Of a stretch of DNA of 64,000 nucleotides, positions 1 through 8,080 are shown one piece after another. Positions within the stretch are counted from its first letter, which is position 1. The number at the start of each line of letters is the position of its first letter. Both the position numbers and the translations under genes were made by a program. A model generated the notes under the pieces. It was not told where the DNA came from. It saw nothing but the letters and a program-made list of their open reading frames with translations, and ran no database searches. Origin of the DNA: Phycisphaerales bacterium (GTDB lineage: Bacteria > Planctomycetota > Phycisphaerae > UBA1845); assembly GCA_020852275.1 (NCBI GenBank), contig JADZBE010000029.1, positions 1-64,000 of the forward strand, in the 5' to 3' direction.

Positions 1-76
1 CTCCGAGGGGGCTTTTCACATGACCAGGAATCTGGCTTGCCATCCATTGCAGTTGTTCATCCGTGAGTGTGAGCAT
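1..76 (-). CDS. 5' end of a possible transposase gene (runs off the window)
   Basis: Reading the minus strand from the ATG at 74-76 gives MLTLTDEQLQWMASQIPG and about seven more residues before the window ends, without a stop. An opening of the type LTDEQ, followed by a short polar helix, is common at the start of helix-turn-helix transposases of the IS5/IS630 kind, so a transposase is the best guess. Only 25 residues are visible and no catalytic residue can be seen. The identification therefore rests on a weak N-terminal resemblance. A TTGACA box lies upstream on the same strand. Confidence 0.35.
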   Translation of the reverse strand, partial: MLTLTDEQLQWMASQIPGHVKSPLG

Positions 77-82
77 GGTGGC

Positions 83-109
83 ATTGTACATCAAAACAAC
101 AGATGTCAA
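83..109 (-). promoter_or_regulatory. Possible promoter for the gene at the left edge
   Basis: The minus strand carries TTGACA (104-109) and TACAAT (83-88). The spacer is only 15 bases, which is short for a sigma70 promoter. The start codon at 76 follows closely. Both boxes match well, but the spacing makes the call tentative. Confidence 0.3.
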
Positions 110-193
110 GTTTTGGGATAGGTTCTAATCTCTTCTCGGAGAGGCCACTTTGGCCTCCAAGACAGACTCAGCCTATCACAAAGGAGTCACGTC

Positions 194-1996
194 ATGAAGC
201 ATTGGATTACGGCGATCCTCGTTGGTATCATTGTGGCTTTAATATTGCCCCCCCCACTTTACGGTCAAGGCTCCATCACGGTTGTTGACCTTGCATTGGG
301 CTGCGAACCCTCAATCGAATCAGCCGGCGACGGCAATCTGGTCGTGTTCTGGATCGACCCCTCAGCACGGCAAAACGCTCAACAGCAGCTCTGGCGACGG
401 ACATCGAGCAACTCCGGTGTTTCCTGGGCAAGCGCCGCTGCAATCCCGAAATGGACACGAGCCGGTGAGCCCACAATGGCTTACAACGCAGCTCTGGGGC
501 ACTTCTATTACGGGTGGCTGTCACGTGATGTGGACGGAGGGACAGATGCGTGGATCTATACGGCCACGAGCAAGGACAGTCCACTCGCTCCCATTGTCAG
601 CGACGCAGCTATTTATAACGACCGGCCTTGGGTGATTGCGTGTCACCCATACGCATACCTGTCGATGTACAAGGAGACTGTCACTGCGAAGGAAATTCAC
701 TTCAAGCGATCCGATGTGATCGATAGTGAGGGGGATCTGGCATGGCCTACTACGACGCAGAAAGTCGCCTTTACGACATTAGCGAACAACTATAAATACG
801 ACATCTACTCACAACGCCTCGCCAAGGGTCGGATCAGTGGTGAGAACAATTTCCTCTACCTGATGGCGCTTCGAATTCACATCACGGGCACCTTGAGCGA
901 CAGTTCGCTGAAGGTCTTTCGATCCAGTGACAACGGCAGTAATTGGGACGCAGGGTCCGACGGTTGGTCCGGCGGCTCTGAGATTACAAATTTCCCGGAC
1001 CCCAACACGAGCGACCCGGACATCTTCGGGTTGAATGTCCGTATTGCGAAGGGCATGTTCGCCTACCATGTACTCGCCGATCCCAACAGCGGCAACGTGT
1101 ACGTCTTGTATACTCAGATGGGACTGCGCTCTGCGGACGGTGAGTTTGTCACCAAGCTCTACTGCCGCCGATCGCGCGACGACGGCGCGACATGGGACGA
1201 CCCCGTGCAGATTATTCCGGAAACCACGATGGGGACGTTTCCCAGGCGGGTCAATTCGGGCGACGGATCCGAGAACTACGGCGATGTGCCTTACATCGGT
1301 AACACTCACTTCACCGGGTACTACCGCATAGGGCGCGTCTGGGGCGCGTTGGACGGAGCGGGGCGACTCCACGTCGTTTGGATGGACAATCGCGCGGGGA
1401 AATCACCCTACCTTGGCATCGAGGATGGAGAGCAATACTACCGCGATCATTGGGAAGTGTACCGCTCGGTTTGCGCTGATCCAAGTGACACACCAATGGT
1501 ATTTTCTTCCCAAGTGTTGGAGGTGTCCTTGGGACTATCCATCGGGGGGTTTGGAATCCCTTCGGACGCTCCGCGCGAGCGCGCGTGGTTGCCACCCGGC
1601 GACACGATGGAATGCAGAGCCGACGCCAGCAACCTGTACGTCGCCTGGCCGGACACGTCGAACTACGACCCGAATGATCCAGACACGGAACTGGGGCGCG
1701 TGAGGTCCGGCGCATCCCGCTCGGGCCGTGAGGCGGTCGTGGGTGGCTCGCGCCAACCACGGCGGTGTCCGGGCGGCGGACGCCCCTCTTCTCAGCTTTC
1801 ATCGGGCTGCGACGATGTCGGCCAAATCGACATCTTCCTCGAATTGCGCAGCGCCCGCGGCGAGCCTGAGGTCATCGACGATCTGCCCCCTGGTCAGCGT
1901 CGGGCGGCACTCGTGCAGGCCTTTGATAATGACCTTCACATAATCAGCGCTCCATGTCCGATCGTTGCCGCCTTGTTTGGGAACCGGCCCACTTAA
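194..1996 (+). CDS. Secreted BNR/sialidase-like beta-propeller protein, C-terminus doubtful
   Basis: The N-terminus is a clear signal peptide: MKHW, a hydrophobic stretch to about residue 20, and likely cleavage near LYG-QG. The mature part contains several Asp-box motifs (S-x-D-x-G-x-x-W type), for example SDNGSNWD and SRDDGATWDD, which mark the blades of the sialidase/neuraminidase superfamily. A role in binding or cutting glycans outside the cytoplasm is plausible, but no full sialidase catalytic set (Arg triad, Tyr/Glu) was identified. From about residue 500 (base 1690) the translation becomes rich in Arg, Ser and Gly and overlaps the convergent gene at 1799-2299, so the last 100 residues are probably a frameshift artefact or decayed sequence. 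Base composition looks less G+C-rich than most of the window, hinting at transfer. Confidence 0.7.
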   Translation: MKHWITAILVGIIVALILPPPLYGQGSITVVDLALGCEPSIESAGDGNLVVFWIDPSARQNAQQQLWRRTSSNSGVSWASAAAIPKWTRAGEPTMAYNAALGHFYYGWLSRDVDGGTDAWIYTATSKDSPLAPIVSDAAIYNDRPWVIACHPYAYLSMYKETVTAKEIHFKRSDVIDSEGDLAWPTTTQKVAFTTLANNYKYDIYSQRLAKGRISGENNFLYLMALRIHITGTLSDSSLKVFRSSDNGSNWDAGSDGWSGGSEITNFPDPNTSDPDIFGLNVRIAKGMFAYHVLADPNSGNVYVLYTQMGLRSADGEFVTKLYCRRSRDDGATWDDPVQIIPETTMGTFPRRVNSGDGSENYGDVPYIGNTHFTGYYRIGRVWGALDGAGRLHVVWMDNRAGKSPYLGIEDGEQYYRDHWEVYRSVCADPSDTPMVFSSQVLEVSLGLSIGGFGIPSDAPRERAWLPPGDTMECRADASNLYVAWPDTSNYDPNDPDTELGRVRSGASRSGREAVVGGSRQPRRCPGGGRPSSQLSSGCDDVGQIDIFLELRSARGEPEVIDDLPPGQRRAALVQAFDNDLHIISAPCPIVAALFGNRPT

Positions 1997-2299
1997 GGTC
2001 ACCCTGCGTAATCCCTCGGTGCCCGCGAATTCGACAATCGAAGGGTACTTGAGCTTGCTGCGGGGCCTGAGCAGTTCAGCAATCAAAAGACCCTCGCGCC
2101 CCACTCCACCCATCCGGCGGGGCGACGCCCACTGAATGGAAATCGCAGTATCGCCTGGGGCCTTTCCGTTCTCCTGAAACGCGATATCCAGAAGCTGCTC
2201 CCAAGGGATCCGATACCTGCGACCGAAGAATCGTGAGCCGTCTGAGCCGACGTCTATCAGCCCGTGGTGGAACTCGATACCAGCCGTAGAACCCGTCAC
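1799..2299 (-). CDS. Conserved-looking hypothetical protein, possibly 5'-truncated
   Basis: This 166-residue reading frame converges on the sialidase-like gene. Its body (IPWEQLLDIAFQENGKAPG, then a stretch containing GREGLLIAELLRPRSKLKYP) has the balanced composition of a real soluble protein, and it ends with an acidic EEDVDLADIV segment. I do not recognise the family. The first 14 or so codons lie inside dispersed repeat R1 (2258-2415), and no Shine-Dalgarno sequence precedes the ATG at 2299. The original start may therefore have been removed by the repeat. Confidence 0.4.
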   Translation of the reverse strand: MTGSTAGIEFHHGLIDVGSDGSRFFGRRYRIPWEQLLDIAFQENGKAPGDTAISIQWASPRRMGGVGREGLLIAELLRPRSKLKYPSIVEFAGTEGLRRVTLSGPVPKQGGNDRTWSADYVKVIIKGLHECRPTLTRGQIVDDLRLAAGAAQFEEDVDLADIVAAR

Positions 2300-2415
2300 C
2301 TCCGCGCGGGCGGGGGTCCAGGATGCCCGGGAATCTGCTGCATGGTGTCGCCTCGCAAACCAGCGGCTGGATTCCCGCCTTCGCGGGAATGACGGGCGTC
2401 GCCTTTCACCGCGAG
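2258..2415 (+). repeat. Dispersed repeat R1, copy 1
   Basis: The element runs from a GTGGTGGAACTCGA block, through a GGCGGGGGTCCAG block, to a terminal GGATTCCCGCC...GCGGGAATGACG palindrome. Copies 2 and 3 lie at 28831-28980 and 38319-38488, all in the plus orientation. The ends resemble the widespread CTGGATTCCCGCC / CGGGAATGACG palindromes of bacterial intergenic repeats. It carries no gene. Confidence 0.8.
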
Positions 2416-2594
2416 CTGCTATGCGTTAGAAGCGCTTTGCGGTGATTTCGACCGCTTCGTGACCGCGGCCCCCCGCATCACGAAGTGCCCGGAATCCCAG
2501 CTTCCGGCGGTCTCGGCCTTGCTCTACTCGGCGGCGGGCTAGTGGTTGCCCGCGCACCGGCACGGCGACCATCCGCCACCGCGAAAAACCCGCC

Positions 2595-3006
2595 AAACTC
2601 CAGACAACCCCTTCGGAGTTGGGAACTGGGAGTGAGGGCGGAGGCCGGGACGGGGGTGGGATCGGAGTCTCCGACCCCAACGGGGTTGCGGTTCTCGACC
2701 CCAACGGGGTCGCGGCCTTCAGCCCAGAGTTGACCGCGCAGCGGTCTACCCTGGGTCAACGATGGCCGAGCATGATTCAACCCCAACGGGATTGCGGCGC
2801 GATCACCGGAGCTCGTCACGGTTTTCATGGCGCCGCGGCAATGGACTTCATTCCATTTGGAATGTGGATCAAGCGCCATCTACAAATCGGTCGGCGCCAT
2901 CACAAATCGGGGGACGCCTACACGAATCGATCGGCGCCTTCACGAATCGATCGGCGCCTTCACCAATCGGTCGGCGCTTTCACGATTCGTTCGGCGCCGC
3001 CACCGA
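2595..3006 (+). repeat. Inverted repeat arm A with a 20-bp tandem array
   Basis: The arm has two modules. The first (2595-2735) carries a GTGAGGGCGGAGGCC block and GACCCCAACGGGGTCG mini-palindromes. The second (2881-3000) is six head-to-tail copies of a 20-bp unit close to CACGAATCGATCGGCGCCTT. Both modules recur in the same relative order but inverted at 5121-5470, on the other side of the PhoH gene. Translated fragments look repetitive only because three 20-bp units make 60 bp. No gene is supported between 2416 and 3080. Confidence 0.8.
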
Positions 3007-3080
3007 TGTTCACGGGCGTGCCGATCGTTGTCGAGGCGCATTCTTGAGGACAGGCCCGCCGATCGCAACCTGAACCAGGA

Positions 3081-4385
3081 TCACAGCAGGTTCGCGGCCA
3101 GTTCGGCGAGCGCGCTGCGTTCGCCCTTGATGAGGTTGACGTGCGCGGCGATGGGCTGCGAGCGGAAGCGGTTGACGAGGTAGGTGAAGCCGTTGCTGCT
3201 GGCGTCGATGTAGGGGTTGTCGATCTGATAAGGGTCGCCCGTCAGCACGATCTTCGCGTCCTGCCCGAGGCGCGTGATGATCGTCTTGACCTCCAGCGGC
3301 GTGAGGTTCTGGGCCTCGTCGATGATGACGAACCGCTTGGCGATGTTGCGTCCGCGGATGTACGTCAGCGGTTGAATCTCGATCAGACCGGTGCGCAGCA
3401 GCTCCTCCACCTCGCTGCACCCGTGGATCGGACCGCCGGCGTCCAGCAGGAACTCCACGGTGTCGAGCACCGGCTTCATCCAGGGATCGAGCTTCTGACC
3501 AATGTCGCCCGGAAGAAAGCCCAGATCGCGCCCCAGCGGCACCACCGGACGACCCACGAGCAGGCCTCGATATCGCTGTTTTTTCAGGCTCAGGTACATC
3601 CCCGCCGCCATGGCGAGGACCGTCTTGCCCGTGCCGGCCTTGCCCATGAGCGTGACGAGATGCACGTCCTCGGCCAGCAGCGCGTCGATGGCGAAGTACT
3701 GGTCCTTGTTGCGCGGCTTGACCCCGCACATCGCGCCGGGCGGCTCGCGCAGCGCGACCAGGTGGGAGCATGACGCATCCACGCGCGCCAGCGCGCTCCG
3801 CCGGTCAGCGCCCTCGCTGCGCAGGAGCATGTACTCGTTGGGATGCACGCTCAGCCCCGCGGGCAGATCGATCGCCCCGGCCGACTTGAACGCTTCGATT
3901 TGCTCCGCCGCGACGACGTGCTCGTGCTGACCGGTGTACAGGTCGGTGAGCACCACGCGATCGGATTCATAATCTTCGGCACGAAGCCCGACGGCGTCCG
4001 CGCGGATGCGCAGGTTCAGGTCTTTGGTGACGATGACCGTCGGCGTCTGCGGCTCGCTCTTCTGTATGGAGCGGGCGACGCGAAGAATCTCGAGGTCCGC
4101 CGGCGCCTTGGAGCCGTCGAAGAGCCGATCGGCATCACAGAAGACTTTGAGCCGCCCGCCGCTCTCCAAGGCGACGCCCTCGGAGAGGGTCTGCCCGTTG
4201 CGCAGCGAATCGAGCAGCCGCACGACGGCGCGGGCGTTGTATCCGCGGGCGGTCATCTCCTTCTTGAAGGCGTCGAGTTCGGTCAGCACGGCAATCGGGA
4301 TGACGACGACGTTGTCCGCGAAGTGGAAGATGGACTGCGGATCGTGAATCAGGATGTTGGCGTCAAGGATGTAGTTCTTCCGCAT
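3081..4385 (-). CDS. phoH2: PIN-PhoH fusion ATPase (PhoH2/YlaK type)
   Basis: The 434-residue protein begins with a PIN nuclease domain (MRKNYILDANILIHDP, with the conserved early Asp at residue 8). It ends in a PhoH P-loop ATPase domain with Walker A GKAGTGKT near residue 248 and Walker B FVIIDEAQN near 351. PhoH2 proteins are known to combine RNA-helicase-like ATPase and RNase activity in the cytoplasm, so a role in RNA processing or decay is expected. Length and domain order are normal. The gene is alone on this strand and flanked by the inverted repeat arms at 2595-3006 and 5121-5470. A good promoter ends only seven bases before the ATG, suggesting a leaderless transcript. Confidence 0.93.
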   Translation of the reverse strand: MRKNYILDANILIHDPQSIFHFADNVVVIPIAVLTELDAFKKEMTARGYNARAVVRLLDSLRNGQTLSEGVALESGGRLKVFCDADRLFDGSKAPADLEILRVARSIQKSEPQTPTVIVTKDLNLRIRADAVGLRAEDYESDRVVLTDLYTGQHEHVVAAEQIEAFKSAGAIDLPAGLSVHPNEYMLLRSEGADRRSALARVDASCSHLVALREPPGAMCGVKPRNKDQYFAIDALLAEDVHLVTLMGKAGTGKTVLAMAAGMYLSLKKQRYRGLLVGRPVVPLGRDLGFLPGDIGQKLDPWMKPVLDTVEFLLDAGGPIHGCSEVEELLRTGLIEIQPLTYIRGRNIAKRFVIIDEAQNLTPLEVKTIITRLGQDAKIVLTGDPYQIDNPYIDASSNGFTYLVNRFRSQPIAAHVNLIKGERSALAELAANLL

Positions 4386-4392
4386 GGGGGCG

Positions 4393-4420
4393 AGTATAGA
4401 ATCGCGCGGCGACGTGACAA
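4393..4420 (-). promoter_or_regulatory. Promoter of the PhoH2 gene
   Basis: On the minus strand TTGTCA (4415-4420) and TATACT (4393-4398) are separated by 16 bases. The ATG at 4385 begins 8 bases after the end of the -10 box, so the predicted transcript starts at or next to the A of the start codon. Confidence 0.7.
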
Positions 4421-4470
4421 GCGATGTCGCCCGGTAGGCACGCGGAACGAGCGACCTGGGCGGGTGACGC

Positions 4471-4490
4471 GGGTCCGCAGCAGCGGACCC
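4471..4490. repeat. Palindrome family R4 (GGGTCCGC...GCGGACCC)
   Basis: A perfect palindrome, GGGTCCGCAGCAGCGGACCC, folds into an 8-bp stem with a 4-base loop. Identical or near-identical copies lie at 35045-35064, 40312-40331 and 59925-59944, and decayed ones near 37190 and 49668. It belongs to the set of variable-stem palindromes discussed in the findings. Confidence 0.75.
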
Positions 4491-4799
4491 GAGGGGTCAT
4501 CACACGCAGTCCGAACCTCCTTCGATGAATTTCCCTTGCCTGTCCATGCGATCTCCTCGGAGAGCCGGCTCATTCTTCCAGCCGGGCATCACCGCGTGCG
4601 CCGCCGGCCCAAGCGGGTGTTTCGAGCACGATGCGGACAGCGCCATCTATTGGCGAGCGTTTCGCCGAGCCGTGGGTCGAGCAAGTCCTCATCGCGCGCG
4701 ATCCTCTCTCGATCAAAAACGGCACCACCGCCGTGCGATTCTCCCGGCTGTCGCCTGCGCGGTGCTCCTCTTCCGGCTGTCGCCTGCGCGGTGCTCGAC

Positions 4800-4990
4800 A
4801 GCGCAGCGCCTTGGGTTCATGCAACAGCCCGAGCGACCGCTCGTCGATGAACACGTCGGAGAAATACGCGAAGGTTGCCCGATCGGTGACGACGCAGGCC
4901 ATGCCCGCCACCATTTCGCCTCGAAACACCCCGAACGTCTCCGCTTGCACGACCCAGGGCCGCCGCAGCGCATGGGGGTCTGGCCATTCT
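4800..4990 (-). pseudogene. GNAT acetyltransferase remnant
   Basis: One minus-strand frame gives WVVQAETFGVFRGEMVAG followed by ACVVTDRATFAYFSDVFIDE. This closely follows the core strand pattern of one GNAT subfamily (FGVF...GFARVVTDRATFAYLxDVFV). The expected acetyl-CoA loop (RGxGxG) is missing: after IDERSLGL the frame turns into repeat-like, Arg-rich sequence. The N-terminal third is likewise lost into the 20-bp array region. It is best read as debris of a gene broken by repeats between the two inverted arms. Confidence 0.5.
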
Positions 4991-5120
4991 TTTTGGCAGG
5001 CTGCCCCTGGAAAGAATGCAAGCAAAGATCTCGAGGGAGCGATCGGAGTCGAGCTTCCGCAAGATTGGACCGCGGGCCCGGCTTCAAGAAAGCGCACGCA
5101 CATCGGACGACCCGCTCGTG

Positions 5121-5470
5121 AGAATAGATGGAGCCACCGACGGTTCTGTGGATACGCCGGCGGTTGCGTGGACGCGCCGACCGTTCCGTGGCGGCGTCGA
5201 CCGATTCGTGAGAGTTTCGATCGATGCGTGAGAGTTTCGATCGATTCGTAAAGGCATCGATCGATTCGTGAAGGCGCCGACCGTTTTGTTCCCCGAAGGG
5301 GAAATACGTGAATAGCCGCGGGCGCAGCCCGCGGGAATCGAGCGTTCGGCGATTCGAGCCCGTTGGGATCAAAGACACCGATCCCGCCCCTCTTTCGGCC
5401 TCCGCCCTCACGTCCGGTTCCCAACCCCGAAGCGGTTGCGTCCTCCAGCCCCTTCGGGGTCGAAAACCGG
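5121..5470 (-). repeat. Inverted repeat arm B with a 20-bp tandem array
   Basis: Positions 5121-5280 hold eight 20-bp units; read on the minus strand they match arm A (TCGGCGCCTTCACGAATCGA type). Positions 5370-5450, read in reverse, match the GTGAGGGCGGAGGCC module of arm A. The left units (5121-5200) have drifted more than the right ones. The two arms enclose about 2.1 kb with the PhoH2 gene. Confidence 0.8.
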
Positions 5471-5635
5471 CGACCCCGTTGGGGTCGAAAACCGCGACCC
5501 CGTTGGGGTCGCACCATCGGTTCCCGTGCGCGCACCGGAATCGCAGCAGACGTACAACCCCTTTCGGGGTTGGATTTCCCCACGCGCGGGACTCCGTGGG
5601 CTGCGGGCTCGGCTACTCACGTGGGTCCCCTGCGG

Positions 5636-5815
5636 GGATCAGGCTGACGATGCTGCGGAGATCAAGCTGACTCGGCTTCGGATATCGACGGACTCGCCTT
5701 CAGAGATCGAGCCCACTTGACCTCGGGGGATGGGTCGAGCCTCACTGGACGAAATCGAAATCGGGCGTGGCTCGAACGGAAATGCCAGAATCCGTGGCCA
5801 GACCCAGACACCGCG
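5636..5815 (+). repeat. Dispersed repeat R3, copy 1
   Basis: The copy starts with GGATCAGGCTGACG, continues through two or three 22-24 bp units of the type GCTGACTCGGCTTCGGAGAT, then a constant GAGCCTCACTGGACGAAATC block and GGGCGTGGCTCGAA. Copy 2, clearly homologous over about 150 bp, is at 38658-38812, just upstream of an unrelated gene. It contains no credible gene. Confidence 0.8.
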
Positions 5816-6078
5816 ACCCGGTCTGATGAACTTGACCGTTCGAGGAAACGCGCATACGCTGGCGGACTGTTCGTGCTGGGGAGTAGCCTCCCGCAGCCCG
5901 TCTGGCAGGCAGATCGGGCCAACGCGGGTGGAGCGGACCGTCAACACGGGGCCATTCGACGATGCCCTCGGTCGCTCCTTGCGTCAGGGCGCAAAGCGCA
6001 AGACCAACACAGTTTCGGGGCCTCGCGCGCGACGTGGCCCGGGACTTGGTTGTCTTCGCGACGCAAGGACTCAGCTCG

Positions 6079-7152
6079 ATGGATCATGCTCTCAGCGGCG
6101 GCACTCTGCTCACTCTGGCCCAGTCCGCGCAGCCCGGACTGATCTGGCTCTACGCCGGATTCATCGGCCTGGTGCTCGTCTTCCTCGCATTGGACTTGGG
6201 CGTTTTCCACCGCAGCGCCCACGTCGTCTCAGTCAAGGAAGCCGCCGCGTGGTCGGCGATCTGGATGGCCTGCGGACTGGGCTTCACGCTCTTCGTGCAC
6301 TTCGCCTACGAGACGCACTGGCTGAGCGCCGGACTGAGCGTCCCCATCGTCGGTCAACCGGGTGAGACGATGACGCTCGACGGCGCGACCGCCGCGAAGC
6401 AGTACCTTACGGGATATGTCATTGAGAAGTCGTTGTCGGTGGACAACCTCTTCGTGATCGCCGTGATCTTCTCGTTCTTCGCGGTGCCGGCGAAGTACCA
6501 GCATCGTGTGCTCTTCTGGGGTATCCTGGGCGCGCTGCTGATGCGCGGCATGATGATCGCACTGGGCGCGGTGCTCATCCAGCGGTTCGGCTGGATCACC
6601 TACGTCTTCGGCGGCTTCCTGATCCTGACGGGCGTCAAGATGGCCCTCGTCAAGGGCGAGGGCGTTCATCCCGAACGGAACATCCTCGTGCGCGCCGTTC
6701 GGGCGGTCTGGCCGGTCTCCCCCCACTACGACGGACAGAGGTTCATGACAAGGATCCCGGGAGAAGACGGGGTCATGCGTCGGGCCGCCACGCCGCTGCT
6801 GCTGGCGCTGATCCTGGTTGAGTTCACCGACATGGTTTTCGCCGTGGACTCCGTGCCCGCCATCTTCGCGATCACCGGCGACCCGTTCATCGTGTTCACG
6901 TCCAACGTTTTCGCCGTTTTGGGTCTGCGGTCGTTGTACTTTCTGCTGGCCAACATGCTTGGGAGATTCCGTTTCCTCAAGCCCGCGCTGGTGCTGATTC
7001 TCGTGTTTGTGGGGGTGAAGATGCTTCTCGTCCACAGCGCGTATAAGATTGATACGGCGGTCTCACTCGCGGTCGTGGTCGGCTTGCTCGGCGCGGGCGT
7101 GGGAGCGTCGCTGCTCATTCCCGTCAGACCCGCCGCACCACGGGAAACATGA
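6079..7152 (+). CDS. TerC/Alx-family integral membrane protein
   Basis: The protein has about nine hydrophobic segments and TerC signatures: acidic residues within membrane helices (ALDLGVF; LVEFTDMVFAVDSVPAIFAIT) and the VEKSL-like IEKSLSVDNLFV block. Family members are implicated in metal ion handling (tellurite resistance region, manganese export under alkaline stress in Alx). The start at 6079 is preferred because AAGGA lies ten bases upstream and MDHALSGG begins just before the first helix; the frame remains open to 5962. The small carbonic-anhydrase-like gene follows after 39 bases in the same direction, so the two may be co-transcribed. Confidence 0.9.
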   Translation: MDHALSGGTLLTLAQSAQPGLIWLYAGFIGLVLVFLALDLGVFHRSAHVVSVKEAAAWSAIWMACGLGFTLFVHFAYETHWLSAGLSVPIVGQPGETMTLDGATAAKQYLTGYVIEKSLSVDNLFVIAVIFSFFAVPAKYQHRVLFWGILGALLMRGMMIALGAVLIQRFGWITYVFGGFLILTGVKMALVKGEGVHPERNILVRAVRAVWPVSPHYDGQRFMTRIPGEDGVMRRAATPLLLALILVEFTDMVFAVDSVPAIFAITGDPFIVFTSNVFAVLGLRSLYFLLANMLGRFRFLKPALVLILVFVGVKMLLVHSAYKIDTAVSLAVVVGLLGAGVGASLLIPVRPAAPRET

Positions 7153-7191
7153 ACTCCCACGCAAGCCGCCGATTTCAGCCAGGAGCACGAG

Positions 7192-7641
7192 ATGAACTAC
7201 GAAAGCCCGCTGCGCTACGACAGGGCCCGCATCCACGCGGCCGCGTTGTATTGCTCGGACGGTCGCATGGGGGAGCACTTCGACGAGTTTCTGCACAACG
7301 GGCTGTCGCTGCCGCGCTACGACCGCGTGTCGCTGCCCGGCGGTCCGGCGTGCCTGGCGGGTCACCCGCAGGCGCACCTTGAAGAGCAGGGCGTTCTCGA
7401 CGAACTGGGGTTCCTCGTGGAAGTGCACGGGCTGAAGCGCGTGGTCCTGATCGCGCATCAAGGCTGCGCGTTCTACGCCACGCGGCTGGAGCTGAAAGAG
7501 CCGAGGCTGGAACTGGTTCAGCGCGCCGATCTGGTGCGCGCCGCGGCGTTTGTGCATCGCGTCACCGGACTGGACGCGATCGATGCCTACTTCGCACGAA
7601 TCGTCGAAGGCCGCGTGCGCTTCGAGCGCGTCGAGGTGTGA
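7192..7641 (+). CDS. Carbonic-anhydrase-like (beta-CA superfamily) small protein
   Basis: The 149-residue protein keeps spaced elements of the beta-carbonic anhydrase fold: CSDGR at about residue 21-25 (metal Cys plus Asp/Arg dyad) and AHQGCAFY near residue 88 (H-x2-C metal ligands). It is shorter than typical 200-residue beta-CAs and lacks some flanking conserved blocks, so catalysis is uncertain; similar degenerate proteins are widespread. AGGAG precedes the ATG. It follows the TerC gene by 39 bases. A cytoplasmic zinc protein acting on CO2/bicarbonate or serving as a sensor is possible. Confidence 0.7.
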   Translation: MNYESPLRYDRARIHAAALYCSDGRMGEHFDEFLHNGLSLPRYDRVSLPGGPACLAGHPQAHLEEQGVLDELGFLVEVHGLKRVVLIAHQGCAFYATRLELKEPRLELVQRADLVRAAAFVHRVTGLDAIDAYFARIVEGRVRFERVEV

Positions 7642-8044
7642 GCGAGCGCGGCTGCGGCCCGTCCTCATGGCCCTCGTCAACAACGCTCTTCGCAAGTTAG
7701 CCTATGGGTCGCCCATTCGACCATCGGGTAGCCGAATCCGCTTCCGTGCGCGCTTCCCGCTTGAGACAAGCCTCAAAGGAAGGGGACTGGAAGTGGTGCG
7801 CGATAAAGTGCAACGATTGTTCAACGGAATCAGCGGCACTGTATCCGGCGGGTGTTCAACTCCATGAAGATCTGCCGCAATGGGTGGCTCCTGCCTGTGA
7901 ATAGATTCTTCTCCAACTTTTTTTTGGCTTGTCGTGCATTGCCTGTCGGAGCCATAGCCGTTGCAGCCCCGCGACTTAGGTTTTTCCAAACACGGTTCTC
8001 ACCTGTGGGAGGCCTGTGAAATACGATGAAACCGCGGATCTTAT
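7642..8044. other. Intergenic, no gene seen
   Basis: No frame here has a credible start and composition. A run of nine T at about 7918 is not preceded by a good stem. The stretch ends at the promoter of the structured RNA. Confidence 0.5.
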
Positions 8045-8073
8045 TTGCCTCTGGGATCAGCTTGGTGTAGAAT
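8045..8073 (+). promoter_or_regulatory. Promoter of the 8.1-9.2 kb RNA
   Basis: TTGCCT (8045-8050) and TAGAAT (8068-8073) are separated by 17 bases. Transcription would start near 8081. No start codon with a ribosome binding site follows within 1.4 kb. Confidence 0.6.
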
Positions 8074-8080
8074 GAACTTG

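Larger units (their letters stand above)
4421..6078. other. Gene-poor repeat-rich gap
   Basis: Apart from the GNAT remnant, the R4 palindrome, inverted arm B and R3 copy 1, I see no coding evidence here. Long open frames exist on both strands but consist of translated repeats and Arg/Ser/Pro-rich sequence. Several short palindromes of the type GACCCCAACGGGGTC and AACCCCTTTCGGGGTT cluster at 5450-5575. Confidence 0.6.

Noticed and set aside
2881..3000. CRISPR array
   Set aside because: The 20-bp units are head to tail without unique spacers, and no cas gene is present. The same holds for the arrays at 5121, 35064, 40212 and 40861.
4570..5583. Minus-strand frame of 337 codons over the GNAT remnant
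   Set aside because: Most of it is translated 20-bp array and mini-palindromes; only the central 50-60 residues look like a protein and they lack the acetyl-CoA loop.
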